DNA from: Sphingopyxis sp. | GTDB taxonomy: Bacteria > Pseudomonadota > Alphaproteobacteria > Sphingomonadales > Sphingomonadaceae | NCBI GenBank assembly: GCA_013823985.1 | Contig: PNNB01000015.1 | Location: forward strand, 364,899 to 428,898 | Direction of reading: 5' to 3' | DNA: 64,000 nt | Shown: piece by piece, positions 55,266 to 63,980 of the stretch | Layout: every line of letters begins with the position of its first letter | Numbering within the stretch: the stretch's first letter is position 1 | Position numbers and translations under genes: made by a program | Notes under the pieces: model-generated | What the model was told of the DNA's origin: nothing | What the model saw: the letters and a program-made list of their open reading frames with translations, nothing else | Database searches by the model: none

Positions 55266-57413
55266 TTATTCCGCCATCCCCATCTGCCACAGGATGAACG
55301 CCGCCTCTTCGGCATTTTCACGCAACCGTTCAAAGCGCCCCGACTTACCGCCATGGCCCGCACCCATATTGGTCTTGAGCAAAAGCACATTGTTGTCGGT
55401 CTTCATCGCGCGCAGCTTGGCCACCATCTTTGCCGGCTCCCAATAGGTCACGCGCGGGTCGTTTAGCCCTGCGGTCCACAGCATCGGCGGATAGGCCTTG
55501 GCCGCGACATTGTCGTAAGGCGAATAGCTTCGGATATAGTCGAACGCGGCCTTGTCGGTGATGGGGTTGCCCCATTCGGGCCATTCGCCCGGCGTCAACG
55601 GCAGGTCCTTGTCGAGCATGGTGTTGAGCACATCGACAAAGGCCACATGGCTGACGACCGCGCCGAACAGTTCGGGGGCCTGATTGACCACCGCGCCCAT
55701 CAGCTCCCCGCCCGCAGACCCGCCCGAAGCCGTCACCTTGCCCTTGCCGGTAAAGCCCAGCTTGATCAGGCCCTTTGCCGCATCGACAAAATCGTTGAAG
55801 GTGTTGGTCCGCTTGGTCAGCTTGCCGTCGAGATACCATTGATACCCCAGATCGTCGCCACCCCGGATATGCGCGATGGCATAGGCAAAGCCGCGATCCA
55901 CCATCGACAGGCGGTTGGCAGAGAAACCCGGCGGCACGGCATAGCCGTAAGCGCCATAGGCATAAAGATGCAGCGGCTGGCTGCCGTCTTTCTTGAAGCC
56001 TTTTTTGTACAGCACCGACACCGGAACTTTCGCGCCGTCGCGGACCGTGATCATAACCCGTTCGGTCACATATTGCGCCGGATCATAGCCGCTCGGTATT
56101 TCCTGAACCTTCAACGTTTCAAGCCGCTTTTCGGCAATATGATAGTCAAATACCGTGTCCGGCGTGACCATCGATTCATAGCCGAGGCGTAATTTCGTCA
56201 CATCATATTCGGGATTGTCGCCAAGCCCGGCTTCGTAGCTCGCCTCGGGGAAAGTGATGGGCTGAATCTTTTTCGCATCCGCATAATCGCGGATCTCGAC
56301 CTGATCGAGGCCATCGATCCGTCCTTCGGTCACATAGAAATTCTTGAAGAGCGCAAGTCCCGTCAGATAATGCCGGTCCGATCCCGCGATCAGCGTTTTC
56401 CAATCCCCCGGTGCCTTCAGGCTGGCCGTCGCGATGCGGAAATTCACATGATCGTCGTTGGTCAAAATGTAGAGCATGCCATCGCGCACATCGACGCTGT
56501 ACTGCCGTCCGACCTTGCGCGGCGAAATCATGATAGGCGTGGCGGTGGGGTTGTTGGCAGGGACCAGACGGACTTCGCTCGTCACATTGTCGCCCGTTGC
56601 GATCACGATCCAGTCTTCCTGCGCGGTCAGCCCAACGCCGACGCCAAAACCGATATCCTGTTCCTTGTACAGCAGCTTGGCCGCTGTCAGCTCTTCACCC
56701 AAACGATGGTACCAGGCATTGTCCGTGCGCCAGTTTTCGTTGGCAAGGCCATAGACCACACCCTTGCTGTCGGATGACCAGACGATACCGGACAAGGTGC
56801 CGGGGATGATATCTTTCAGATTTTCGCCCGTGGCCAGATTCCGGAAATGCAGGTCAAACCGTTCGGACCCGTTATCGTCATAGGCATAGGCCAGAATCGT
56901 GCCGTCTGGACTGACTTCGGCGGCGCCCAGACGAAAATAGGCCTTGCCCTTGGCCAGCTCATTCTCGTCCAGGATCAACTGGTCGGCACCGCCCGCCACC
57001 GGCTTGCGGTAATGTTTGCGATATTGCGCGCCTTGTTCAAATTTCGACCAGTAAATATAGTCGCCATCCTTTTGCGGGACAGAGCTGTCATCTTCTTTGA
57101 CGCGGCCCTTCATTTCCTGGAAAATGGTCTCGGTCAGCGCCGCCTGCGGGGCCATCTGCGCTTCGAAATAGGCATTTTCCGCCTTCAGATGATCCAATAT
57201 TTCCGCGTCATCGATGGTGGGATAGCTTTGATCCTTCAGCCAGTAATAATCGTCGGTCAGCGTCACACCATGATAGGTTGCGCTGTGCGGACGCTTGGCC
57301 GCGACGGGCGGCTTGATTTCGGTGGCGGATTTTTCGGTCATATTTTCTTTCTGGGCAAATACAGGCGAAGAGAGCGCGCCAATCACGACAAACAGGGGGA
57401 GCAACGCTTTCAT
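55266..57413 (-). CDS. S9 family prolyl oligopeptidase / oligopeptidase B-like, probably secreted
   Basis: Encodes 715 aa from ATG 57413 with GAGGAAG upstream. Signal peptide KALLPLFVVIGALSSPVFA; a Met at position 26 (MTEKSATEI) would give a cytoplasmic form. Propeller domain then hydrolase: nucleophile TASGGSAGGELMGAVVNQ, Asp in AGLNDPRVTYWEPAK, His in MGAGHGGKSGR. Oligopeptidase B cleaves peptides after basic residues. Divergent from the aminopeptidase P gene (55 nt). Confidence 0.94.
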   Translation of the reverse strand: MKALLPLFVVIGALSSPVFAQKENMTEKSATEIKPPVAAKRPHSATYHGVTLTDDYYWLKDQSYPTIDDAEILDHLKAENAYFEAQMAPQAALTETIFQEMKGRVKEDDSSVPQKDGDYIYWSKFEQGAQYRKHYRKPVAGGADQLILDENELAKGKAYFRLGAAEVSPDGTILAYAYDDNGSERFDLHFRNLATGENLKDIIPGTLSGIVWSSDSKGVVYGLANENWRTDNAWYHRLGEELTAAKLLYKEQDIGFGVGVGLTAQEDWIVIATGDNVTSEVRLVPANNPTATPIMISPRKVGRQYSVDVRDGMLYILTNDDHVNFRIATASLKAPGDWKTLIAGSDRHYLTGLALFKNFYVTEGRIDGLDQVEIRDYADAKKIQPITFPEASYEAGLGDNPEYDVTKLRLGYESMVTPDTVFDYHIAEKRLETLKVQEIPSGYDPAQYVTERVMITVRDGAKVPVSVLYKKGFKKDGSQPLHLYAYGAYGYAVPPGFSANRLSMVDRGFAYAIAHIRGGDDLGYQWYLDGKLTKRTNTFNDFVDAAKGLIKLGFTGKGKVTASGGSAGGELMGAVVNQAPELFGAVVSHVAFVDVLNTMLDKDLPLTPGEWPEWGNPITDKAAFDYIRSYSPYDNVAAKAYPPMLWTAGLNDPRVTYWEPAKMVAKLRAMKTDNNVLLLKTNMGAGHGGKSGRFERLRENAEEAAFILWQMGMAE

Positions 57414-57468
57414 GAGAAGACTTCCTCGCTTATAGGGGGTGACATAACCATATGAACGGAAGTCCGAT

Positions 57469-59277
57469 ATGTCCACCTATGAAGCCCGCCTAGGCGCCTT
57501 GCGCGCGCAATTGAAGAAAGACCATCTCGACGGCTTTGTCGTCCCGATCTGCGATGAGCATATGTCCGAATATGTGGGCGACTATGCGCAGCGGCTGGGG
57601 TGGTTGACGGGTTTCGGCGGTTCGGCAGGATCGGCCGTTGTGCTGAGCGAAGAAGCCGCCATCTTTACCGACGGACGCTATACGCTGCAGGTGCGCGAAC
57701 AGGTCGACGGACAGAATTGGCAATATGTGGGCGTCCCCCAAACGAGCATCGCCGACTGGCTGAAGGACCACGCCCCGGCGGGCGCACGGATCGGCTATGA
57801 CCCGTGGGTGCACACCAAAGGCTGGGTTGAAAGCGCCAGCCGTGCGCTCAAGGCAAAAGGTGCCGAACTGGTCGCCGTCAAAAGCAATCCGATCGATGCG
57901 GTGTGGGCGGACCAGCCGGAAAGAAGCGACGCAAAGCTGATCGTGCATGAGGACCGCTATGCCGGCCAGAACAGCGCCGAAAAGCGCGCGGCAGTGGCCG
58001 AATGGCTCAGCGACAACGGGCTGGATAGCACCGTGATTTCGGCGCTCGATTCGGTGGCCTGGCTGCTGAATGTGCGCGGGTCTGACGTTTCCAACACACC
58101 TGTCGCGCTAAGCTTTGTTCTTGCCCATGCCGACGGGACAGCAGATCTGTTTGTCGCGCCGGAAAAGGTAGACGAAACGGTACAGGCCCATCTGGGGAAC
58201 GCCGTGCGGTTGCGGACGCAGGAAGAATTTGTCCCGGCGCTGAAGGCGTTGAGCGGCAAGCGCATTGCGGTGGATCCCGACCGCGCTGTCGCGGCAATAT
58301 TCGGTGCGCTAAAAGAGGGCGGCGCCACCATCGTGGAGGCACGCGACCCCACCATCTTGCCCAAGGCCATCAAGAACCCGGTCGAGCAGGACGGACATCG
58401 CGCCGCACAGGCGCGCGATGGCGCGGCGCTCAGCCGTTATCTGCACTGGCTTGCCCAAGAGGCGCATAAGGGCGAACTGACCGAATTGTCGGCCGCCGCC
58501 CGGCTGCGCGCCTTCCGCGAGGCGACCGGCATGCTGAAGGACCTCAGCTTCGACACGATCTCCGCCGCCGGGCCCAATGGCGCCAGCCCGCATTACAAGG
58601 TCGATGAAAAATCGAACCGGCGGATTGACCCGAACAGCATCTATCTGGTCGACAGCGGCGGCCAATATCTCGACGGCACGACCGACGTCACCCGCACCAT
58701 CTGGGTTGGACCCGGCGAGCCGACAGCCGAAATGAAGGACCGCTACACCCGCGTGCTCAAGGGCCATATCGCGCTTGCACTTGCCGTCTTTCCCGAAGGC
58801 ACCCGTGGCGCACAGCTCGACACGCTGGCGCGTGCGGCGCTCTGGCAAGCAGGCGTCGATTACGCCCATGGCACCGGCCACGGCGTCGGCAGCTTCCTCG
58901 CCGTCCACGAAGGCCCGCAACGCATCGGCAAATTCTCCGGCGGGCAGGCCGGAACCGACGAACCGCTACAGGCGGGCATGATCCTGTCGAACGAGCCCGG
59001 CTATTACAAGCAGGGCGAATATGGCATCCGGATCGAGAATCTGATCCTGGTGGAAGAGCGGGAAATTGCAGGTGCAGAGGGGCGTTATTTCGGATTCGAG
59101 ACGTTGACCTTCGCGCCCATCGACAAGGCCCTGGTCGACACCAGCCTGCTCACCCGCGACGAACTGCGCTGGTGGGATGACTATCACGCGCATGTGCTGA
59201 AAATCGTCGGGCCGCAGTTGGATGGGGACGCGCTGGCGTGGGTGACGGAAGCCTGTGCGTCCATGTCCAAGGGGTGA
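57469..59277 (+). CDS. Xaa-Pro aminopeptidase P family (M24) peptidase
   Basis: Encodes 602 aa, the long three-domain aminopeptidase P. Two creatinase-like N-domains (about 1-310) precede the pita-bread catalytic domain. Dinuclear metal ligands: the Asp pair in VDSGGQYLDGTTDVTRT, His in GTGHGVGSFLAVHEGPQ, Glu in LSNEPGYYKQGEYGIRIEN and Glu in YFGFETLTFAPID. Removes N-terminal residues before proline. GGAAG precedes ATG 57469. Confidence 0.95.
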   Translation: MSTYEARLGALRAQLKKDHLDGFVVPICDEHMSEYVGDYAQRLGWLTGFGGSAGSAVVLSEEAAIFTDGRYTLQVREQVDGQNWQYVGVPQTSIADWLKDHAPAGARIGYDPWVHTKGWVESASRALKAKGAELVAVKSNPIDAVWADQPERSDAKLIVHEDRYAGQNSAEKRAAVAEWLSDNGLDSTVISALDSVAWLLNVRGSDVSNTPVALSFVLAHADGTADLFVAPEKVDETVQAHLGNAVRLRTQEEFVPALKALSGKRIAVDPDRAVAAIFGALKEGGATIVEARDPTILPKAIKNPVEQDGHRAAQARDGAALSRYLHWLAQEAHKGELTELSAAARLRAFREATGMLKDLSFDTISAAGPNGASPHYKVDEKSNRRIDPNSIYLVDSGGQYLDGTTDVTRTIWVGPGEPTAEMKDRYTRVLKGHIALALAVFPEGTRGAQLDTLARAALWQAGVDYAHGTGHGVGSFLAVHEGPQRIGKFSGGQAGTDEPLQAGMILSNEPGYYKQGEYGIRIENLILVEEREIAGAEGRYFGFETLTFAPIDKALVDTSLLTRDELRWWDDYHAHVLKIVGPQLDGDALAWVTEACASMSKG

Positions 59278-59303
59278 AGTCTGCTCACACGTTCTGCACT
59301 ACC

Positions 59304-59483
59304 GATAGCCCACAACCCCTCACCGCTGCGACTAGCGATCAAAGATTGCAAGTCTCGCTGCCTCTCCCAACGGGAGAGGGGGTGTGCAACAAGACAAGGA
59401 AAGCCCCTCTCCCGTTGGGAGAGGATATGTAGCCTTATGAGCGAAGCGAATTAGGCGAAGTTGGTGAGGGGCTCCGCCCTATC
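59304..59483 (+). mobile_element. 180-bp MITE-like element, copy 1
   Basis: Same orientation and the same length (180 nt) as copy 2 at 59898-60077. The right terminal repeat GGTGAGGGGCTCCGCCC (59463-59479) is identical to copy 2; the left (59304-59324) is diverged by a few bases. Inside are a diverged palindrome (59331-59353) and two CCTCTCCC/GGGAGAGG hairpins. No coding potential. It lies upstream of the DUF559 gene and could supply its leader. Confidence 0.75.
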
Positions 59484-59535
59484 GACAACGCAATTCCCCC
59501 TCGCGCAGAGCCAACTCCCCTGCTAAATATCTGTT

Positions 59536-59883
59536 ATGAAACGACTAACTCCCGTTGCACGCAGACTCGGGAGAGACCGCACGGATGCCGAGGCCCGGCT
59601 TTGGCGCTATCTGCGTAACCGGCAGATGGAAGGTGCGAAATTTCGGTTTCAGGCTCCGGTCGGGCCTTATGTAGCCGATTTCTTATGTGTCGAGGCAAGG
59701 CTGATTGTCGAACTGGATGGCGGGCAGCATGGAGTGCACATCGAAAAAGACGCAGCGCGCACCAGGGCTTTGGAGGATGCGGGTTATATGGTCATTCGGT
59801 TCTGGAACAATGATGTACTGTCAAATAACGAGGGTGTGCTTGAGACTATCCGGATGGCCGTGGTGAGAGGTCGAAGCTGGTGA
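59536..59883 (+). CDS. DUF559 endonuclease-domain protein (Vsr/restriction-like fold)
   Basis: Encodes 115 aa. The conserved core YVADFLCVEARLIVELDGGQ carries the PD-(D/E)xK-type Asp ... Glu-x-Asp residues, preceded by RYLRNRQMEGAKFRFQAPVG and followed by DAGYMVIRFWNNDVLSN. Similar proteins resemble very-short-patch repair nucleases but lack a shown function. No RBS is evident before the ATG. It is bracketed by two copies of a 180-bp element, so it may be a passenger of a mobile unit. Confidence 0.88.
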   Translation: MKRLTPVARRLGRDRTDAEARLWRYLRNRQMEGAKFRFQAPVGPYVADFLCVEARLIVELDGGQHGVHIEKDAARTRALEDAGYMVIRFWNNDVLSNNEGVLETIRMAVVRGRSW

Positions 59884-59897
59884 GGTGGGGGGCGCCT

Positions 59898-60077
59898 GAT
59901 AGGGCAGAGCCCCTCACCGCTGCGACTTGGCGGCAAGCCGCCAAGTCTCGCTGCCTCTCCCAAAGGGAGAGGGGGTGCGCAACATGACCGCCAAAACCCC
60001 CTCTCCCCTTGGGAGAGGATACAAAGCCTTATGAGCGCAGCGAATTAGGCGAAGTTGGTGAGGGGCTCCGCCCTATC
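59898..60077 (+). mobile_element. 180-bp MITE-like element, copy 2
   Basis: Terminal inverted repeats of 21 nt: GATAGGGCAGAGCCCCTCAC at the left and, reversed, GATAGGGCGGAGCCCCTCAC at the right (one mismatch). Internally a perfect palindrome ACTTGGCGGC-AA-GCCGCCAAGT (59925-59946, in two halves) and CCTCTCCC/GGGAGAGG hairpins. Starts 14 nt after the DUF559 stop, same orientation as copy 1. Non-coding. Confidence 0.8.
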
Positions 60078-60098
60078 GTCCACGCAACACCCAAAAGT

Positions 60099-60779
60099 TC
60101 AAAGCTTATGATGCGCCCCGATGCTCGCCTTAATCTGGTCGAGCGTCGTCTTTCGGATCGCCTTCTTGTTCCAGGCATAGGACGGCCCGGGCAATTGCAT
60201 CAGCTGGCCGGCCACCGCCAGCGCGGTGGCTTCCACCTTTTCCGGATCGGTTATCATATCGAGATATCCAGCCTCGACCGCCCCTGCGGGATCGTAAATG
60301 AAGCCCTGAATCATTGCGCGGGTCATATGGGTCGGGTTCAGCCGGTCGCGGGCGAGTTCCATTGCGAAAATGGGGAGCTGCATTCCGGTCACGGCTTCAT
60401 TCGCACCGATCTTGAACGCGCCCGATGCGCCGACGCGCGTATCGCACGCGTGCAGAATGAAGGTTCCCATGGCGATCGCATGGCCGGTGCAGGCCGCGAC
60501 GATGGGCAGCGGTCCGCCATAGAGGCGCAGCAAGAGTTCGGCGCCTGCGTCCAGTAATTTGTAGACACCATCGGCACCCAGCGTTGCAAAGGCGTTGAGG
60601 TCGAACCCGCCGGAAAAGCGCCCTTCGCGTCCCGCCAGAACGATGGCCTTGGCGTCCGCTTCTGCCGTGTCCAGGGCGCTATTGAGGGCGGCGATCATGT
60701 CGAAATTGATGGCGTTGGCCTTGCCATCGTCCATCCGTATCAGGGCGATGTCATTGGTGATTTCGACGGTGGCGGACAT
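60099..60779 (-). CDS. Crotonase / enoyl-CoA hydratase family protein lacking one canonical Glu
   Basis: Encodes 226 aa; RBS GAGGGAG precedes the ATG. Crotonase fold with oxyanion-hole segment RFSGGFDLNAFA and AIAMGTFILHACDTRVG. In classical hydratases the first catalytic Glu occurs in GGGxE; here the matching region is AMGTF, so that Glu is missing, while Glu in GANEAVTGMQLP remains. An isomerase, thioesterase or other crotonase reaction is therefore as likely as hydration. A strong promoter with a palindromic operator lies upstream. Confidence 0.88.
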   Translation of the reverse strand: MSATVEITNDIALIRMDDGKANAINFDMIAALNSALDTAEADAKAIVLAGREGRFSGGFDLNAFATLGADGVYKLLDAGAELLLRLYGGPLPIVAACTGHAIAMGTFILHACDTRVGASGAFKIGANEAVTGMQLPIFAMELARDRLNPTHMTRAMIQGFIYDPAGAVEAGYLDMITDPEKVEATALAVAGQLMQLPGPSYAWNKKAIRKTTLDQIKASIGAHHKL

Positions 60780-60809
60780 GGCAATTCTCCCTCAAACTTT
60801 AACTAGCCG

Positions 60810-60838
60810 ATTAAACGCGCAGTTTACGTAAACGTCAA
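60810..60838 (-). promoter_or_regulatory. Promoter with embedded palindromic operator for the crotonase gene
   Basis: Minus strand: TTGACG (60833-60838), 17-nt spacer, TTTAAT (60810-60815), 30 nt before the ATG. A perfect 12-bp palindrome GTTTACGTAAAC (60822-60833) fills part of the spacer, so a bound repressor would block RNA polymerase. The extended form TTTACGTAAACGTCAA resembles, from memory, operators of LiuR-type MerR regulators of acyl-CoA degradation. Confidence 0.65.
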
Positions 60839-60936
60839 GTGCAATTGCGCGCGCAGCCCGATGCGGCAGCTTCTTTTGCTGTGGCGTTCGGGGACGCGCC
60901 CGCTAATATCCGTCTATCATCATTTAGGAGTTCAGC

Positions 60937-61815
60937 ATGACGCAGACATTTTCCGATTATACCCCGCCCAAAATCTGGGAATGGAACAAGGAAAATGGCG
61001 GCCAGTTCGCCAATATCAACAGGCCGATAGCCGGTGCGACACATGAAAAGGACCGTCCTGTCGGAAAGCATCCGTTGCAGCTCTATTCGTTGGCGACGCC
61101 GAACGGGGTGAAAGTGACCGTGATGCTCGAGGAATTGCTAGCCTTGGGCCATGAAGGTGCCGAATATGATGCGTGGCTGGTGAATATCCGCGACGGCAAC
61201 CAGTTTTCGAGCGGATTCGTCGAGGCCAACCCCAATTCGAAAATCCCCGCGCTGTTCGACCATTCGACACCCGAACCGACGCGCGTGTTCGAATCGGGAT
61301 CGATATTATTCTATCTGGCGGAAAAGTTTGGAGCCTTTCTGCCGACCGAACATCATAAGCGTACCGAAGCCATGAACTGGCTGATGTGGCAAATGGGCAG
61401 CGCGCCCTATCTGGGTGGCGGGTTTGGCCATTTTTACGCCTATGCCCCGTACAAGTTCGAATATGCCATTGACCGCTTTGCCATGGAGGTGAAGAGGCAG
61501 CTTGATGTCCTCGACCGCAACCTTGCCACCCGTGAATATATGGTGGGCGACGAATATAGCATCGCCGATATGGCGATCTGGCCCTGGTATGGTGCGCTGG
61601 TCAAAGGGCTGATTTATGAAGCTGGCGAATTCCTGTCGGTGCACGAATATAAAAATGTCGTGCGCTGGACCGACCAGATTGCCGAGCGTCCTGCGGTTAA
61701 GCGCGGACGTATGGTGAACCGTGTCATAGGTGATCCTGCCAGCCAGCTGCACGAACGGCACGATGCCAGCGATTTCGACACGAAAACGCAGGACAAAGTG
61801 GCAAAGGCGGATTGA
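60937..61815 (+). CDS. yghU: YghU-type glutathione-dependent disulfide-bond oxidoreductase
   Basis: Encodes 292 aa; AGGAG 7 nt before ATG. GST fold with an N-terminal extension (YTPPKIWEWNKENGGQFANI) and the Nu-class sequence RPVGKHPLQLYSLATPNGVK, NPNSKIPALFDHS and SGSILFYLAEKFG, which bind two glutathiones. Reduces mixed disulfides and peroxides. Divergent from the crotonase (157 nt). Confidence 0.94.
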   Translation: MTQTFSDYTPPKIWEWNKENGGQFANINRPIAGATHEKDRPVGKHPLQLYSLATPNGVKVTVMLEELLALGHEGAEYDAWLVNIRDGNQFSSGFVEANPNSKIPALFDHSTPEPTRVFESGSILFYLAEKFGAFLPTEHHKRTEAMNWLMWQMGSAPYLGGGFGHFYAYAPYKFEYAIDRFAMEVKRQLDVLDRNLATREYMVGDEYSIADMAIWPWYGALVKGLIYEAGEFLSVHEYKNVVRWTDQIAERPAVKRGRMVNRVIGDPASQLHERHDASDFDTKTQDKVAKAD

Positions 61816-61844
61816 TTGACTCGGTAGCGATGTTCACCTAATGT
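61816..61844 (+). promoter_or_regulatory. Candidate promoter for the VOC and cupin genes
   Basis: TTGACT (61816-61821), 17-nt spacer, TAATGT (61839-61844), immediately after the yghU stop. The -35 is strong, the -10 weak. A T-rich stretch and GGGAGAG RBS follow before ATG 61872. Confidence 0.35.
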
Positions 61845-61871
61845 TCTCTTCTTCTTTTTGGGAGAGATTCG

Positions 61872-62240
61872 ATGATTGGATATGTAACCTTAGGTACAAA
61901 TGACCTCGCGCGTGCGGCTGTATTTTACGATGCCCTTGCCGCGGAACTCGATACGCCGCGCATGATGGACTTTGACGGTTTTATCGCATGGGGCAAACCC
62001 GGTGGTGCGGCGGGCATCGGCCTGACCAAGCCCTTTGACGGAAACCCTGCAACGGTGGGCAATGGCGTGATGATCGCGTTGGAAGCCAGGGACAAGGAAC
62101 AGGTCGACCGGCTTTACGAACTCGCGCTGGCGCATGGCGGAACCTGTGAGGGCCCTCCCGGACCGCGCGGCGATTCCTTTTATGCGGGCTATTTCCGTGA
62201 CCCCGATGGGAATAAGCTCAACGCCTTTATCATGACCTGA
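61872..62240 (+). CDS. VOC family (glyoxalase/bleomycin resistance-like) protein
   Basis: Encodes 122 aa with two beta-alpha-beta-beta-beta modules. Opening IGYVTLGTNDLARAAVFYDA and closing FYAGYFRDPDGNKLNAFIM are typical. Metal-dependent isomerase, dioxygenase or binding role not decidable. Cupin gene follows 28 nt on. Confidence 0.92.
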   Translation: MIGYVTLGTNDLARAAVFYDALAAELDTPRMMDFDGFIAWGKPGGAAGIGLTKPFDGNPATVGNGVMIALEARDKEQVDRLYELALAHGGTCEGPPGPRGDSFYAGYFRDPDGNKLNAFIMT

Positions 62241-62268
62241 ATTCGTCCCTTGCTGAGAGGAGAGCGCC

Positions 62269-62670
62269 ATGGCCCAGGATGTATATAATCTGGAAACACA
62301 CCCCCTGCATCTCGGGCTGGGCGCAAAGGCCCTGCCGCAGCCGCCGTTTACGGACATGCAATGGTATGAAGATTATGCCGCCCGCACCGCGCAGGATGGC
62401 GCGGAAGGGCGGCTTGTCTCCCTCCACCGGTTCAGCGAAAGCTGGGACAGTTGGGAAATGCATCCGCTGGGCGACGAAGTCGTGCTCTGCCTCAGCGGAC
62501 AGATGACCCTATATCAGGAGCATGCCGATGGCTCGACAGCGGTCGTGACACTCGGCCCGCAGGAATATGCCATCAACCCGCCGGGAACCTGGCACACGGC
62601 CGATGTGGAAGGGGAAACGGTGGCCTTGTTCATCACCGCTGGAGAAGGCACGGAGCATAAGCCGCGTTAA
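62269..62670 (+). CDS. Cupin domain-containing protein
   Basis: Encodes 133 aa; GAGAGGAG upstream of the ATG. Cupin beta-barrel with motif 1 WEMHPLGDEVVLCLSGQMTL and motif 2 YAINPPGTWHTADVEGE, including metal-type His. Probably a small metal-binding enzyme or sensor. Convergent with the last gene (23 nt). Confidence 0.9.
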   Translation: MAQDVYNLETHPLHLGLGAKALPQPPFTDMQWYEDYAARTAQDGAEGRLVSLHRFSESWDSWEMHPLGDEVVLCLSGQMTLYQEHADGSTAVVTLGPQEYAINPPGTWHTADVEGETVALFITAGEGTEHKPR

Positions 62671-62693
62671 CAAACACGGCCGAAAGCTGCATG

Positions 62694-63980
62694 TCAGGAT
62701 GCGGGAACGACGTTCACCGAACGCAACACAAACTCCGCCCCCAACTGGCCGCTGCCGCCCGCCAGTTGCAGCTGGAGCAGCTGGTGCGGGCAGTCTGCGC
62801 CGAGCGTGAAGTTCTGCACGTCCCCGCTACGCCCCGCCTTTACCGGCCGGGAGGTGAACCACTTGGCGACATTTCCGTTTTGCGAAACGCACAAAAGATC
62901 CCAGCGGATTTCCGAATCCGGCGCGCTCGATTGGGCGTCATATTGGGCGGCAAAACGGTAGGTGCCGGGTTTGAGGAACAGCAGTTTCCGCATCAACTCA
63001 CCCCGCTCGCCCGATCCGGCAAAGGCGGAAAGGGTGGAGGCGCCGCCTTTATCCGGCTCCGAAAACGCCCCGCCGATCACGGAATTTTCGGTCAATTGCC
63101 ACCCGGCAGCGGAGTAGCGCAGGTTGATCGTATCCTTATTCAAGGCCGCGGTTTGCAGCGCTTTGGCACGCACCCCCGGCAGGCTGGAATAATAGCGCTG
63201 AAACGCGGTAAACTGGCCTTTGTTGGCGAGCGTGGTCAGCAGATAATTGGATTGACCGCGATAATCAGGACGATCCGGCAAGGGCCCTGCCTTCAACAGC
63301 ACATCCACGAGATAAGAGGGATTCTCCATCGTCCCGATGGCATAGGGCAGAAAGGACAGAAGCCATTCCGGCGTGGCCTTTACATAGGGTGCCAATCCGG
63401 CGCGCACTTCGGGGTCATCCAGCGCACCGGTCAATGTAGGAAAGAGGAGCGGAAAGCTGCTGGGCGTTGTCCGCATGGCGATGTCATAATGGTAAAGCGC
63501 CTGTTTCTTGTCATTGCGCGCAACCGCATCTTCGATCAACCAGAGCTGCGTCCCGAAATCGCGCCGCGAAACCTTTTGGGAGAGCAGCATGAATTCACGC
63601 GCCTTCTTCTGGTCCCCCCGCGCATCGGCAACATAGCCCAGCAAACGGATCGCAACCGGGTTCAAAGCTCCCCCGCGCAGCGACTGCTTCGCCATTGCCT
63701 CGACCTTAGCCAAAGTCGCCGGATCCTGCTTGGCCGCAAAAAGCTCGTCCGCCTTACGCGACAAGGCCAGTGGATGATCGGGCACAAAGCGCAACGCCAT
63801 ATCGGGATTCTGCTGCCAGGTAATATTGGCGACCGCATGGATGAACGCAAACCATGCAAGCGGGCAGGCGACGGCAGCGATACTGACCAATTTGACCCAG
63901 AACAGGGGCGGCTTTGCCCGAAGGGCGGCAAAACGCGATGGGGCTTTACGTTTTCTGGACATATTTGAGCGCGGTTTCAC
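62694..63980 (-). CDS. Membrane-anchored protein with TPR-like repeats, unknown function
   Basis: Encodes up to 428 aa from GTG 63980; ATG 63962 gives 422 aa. One helix (WVKLVSIAAVACPLAWFAFI) anchors a periplasmic domain: TPR-like region (about 55-160, ALSRKADELFAAKQDPATL, YVADARGDQKKAREFMLLSQ), then a C-terminal beta domain (about 290-428, with ERGELMRKLLFLKPGTYRFA, RWDLLCVSQN, NFTLGADCPHQLLQLQLAGG) that looks like a carbohydrate-binding jelly roll. Similar proteins occur beside polysaccharide export genes as far as I recall, but the flank is off the window. Confidence 0.75.
   Translation of the reverse strand: MKPRSNMSRKRKAPSRFAALRAKPPLFWVKLVSIAAVACPLAWFAFIHAVANITWQQNPDMALRFVPDHPLALSRKADELFAAKQDPATLAKVEAMAKQSLRGGALNPVAIRLLGYVADARGDQKKAREFMLLSQKVSRRDFGTQLWLIEDAVARNDKKQALYHYDIAMRTTPSSFPLLFPTLTGALDDPEVRAGLAPYVKATPEWLLSFLPYAIGTMENPSYLVDVLLKAGPLPDRPDYRGQSNYLLTTLANKGQFTAFQRYYSSLPGVRAKALQTAALNKDTINLRYSAAGWQLTENSVIGGAFSEPDKGGASTLSAFAGSGERGELMRKLLFLKPGTYRFAAQYDAQSSAPDSEIRWDLLCVSQNGNVAKWFTSRPVKAGRSGDVQNFTLGADCPHQLLQLQLAGGSGQLGAEFVLRSVNVVPAS

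Noticed and set aside
59304..60077. Repeats around DUF559 as a CRISPR array
   Set aside because: Only two long copies, no short regularly spaced repeats, no cas genes.
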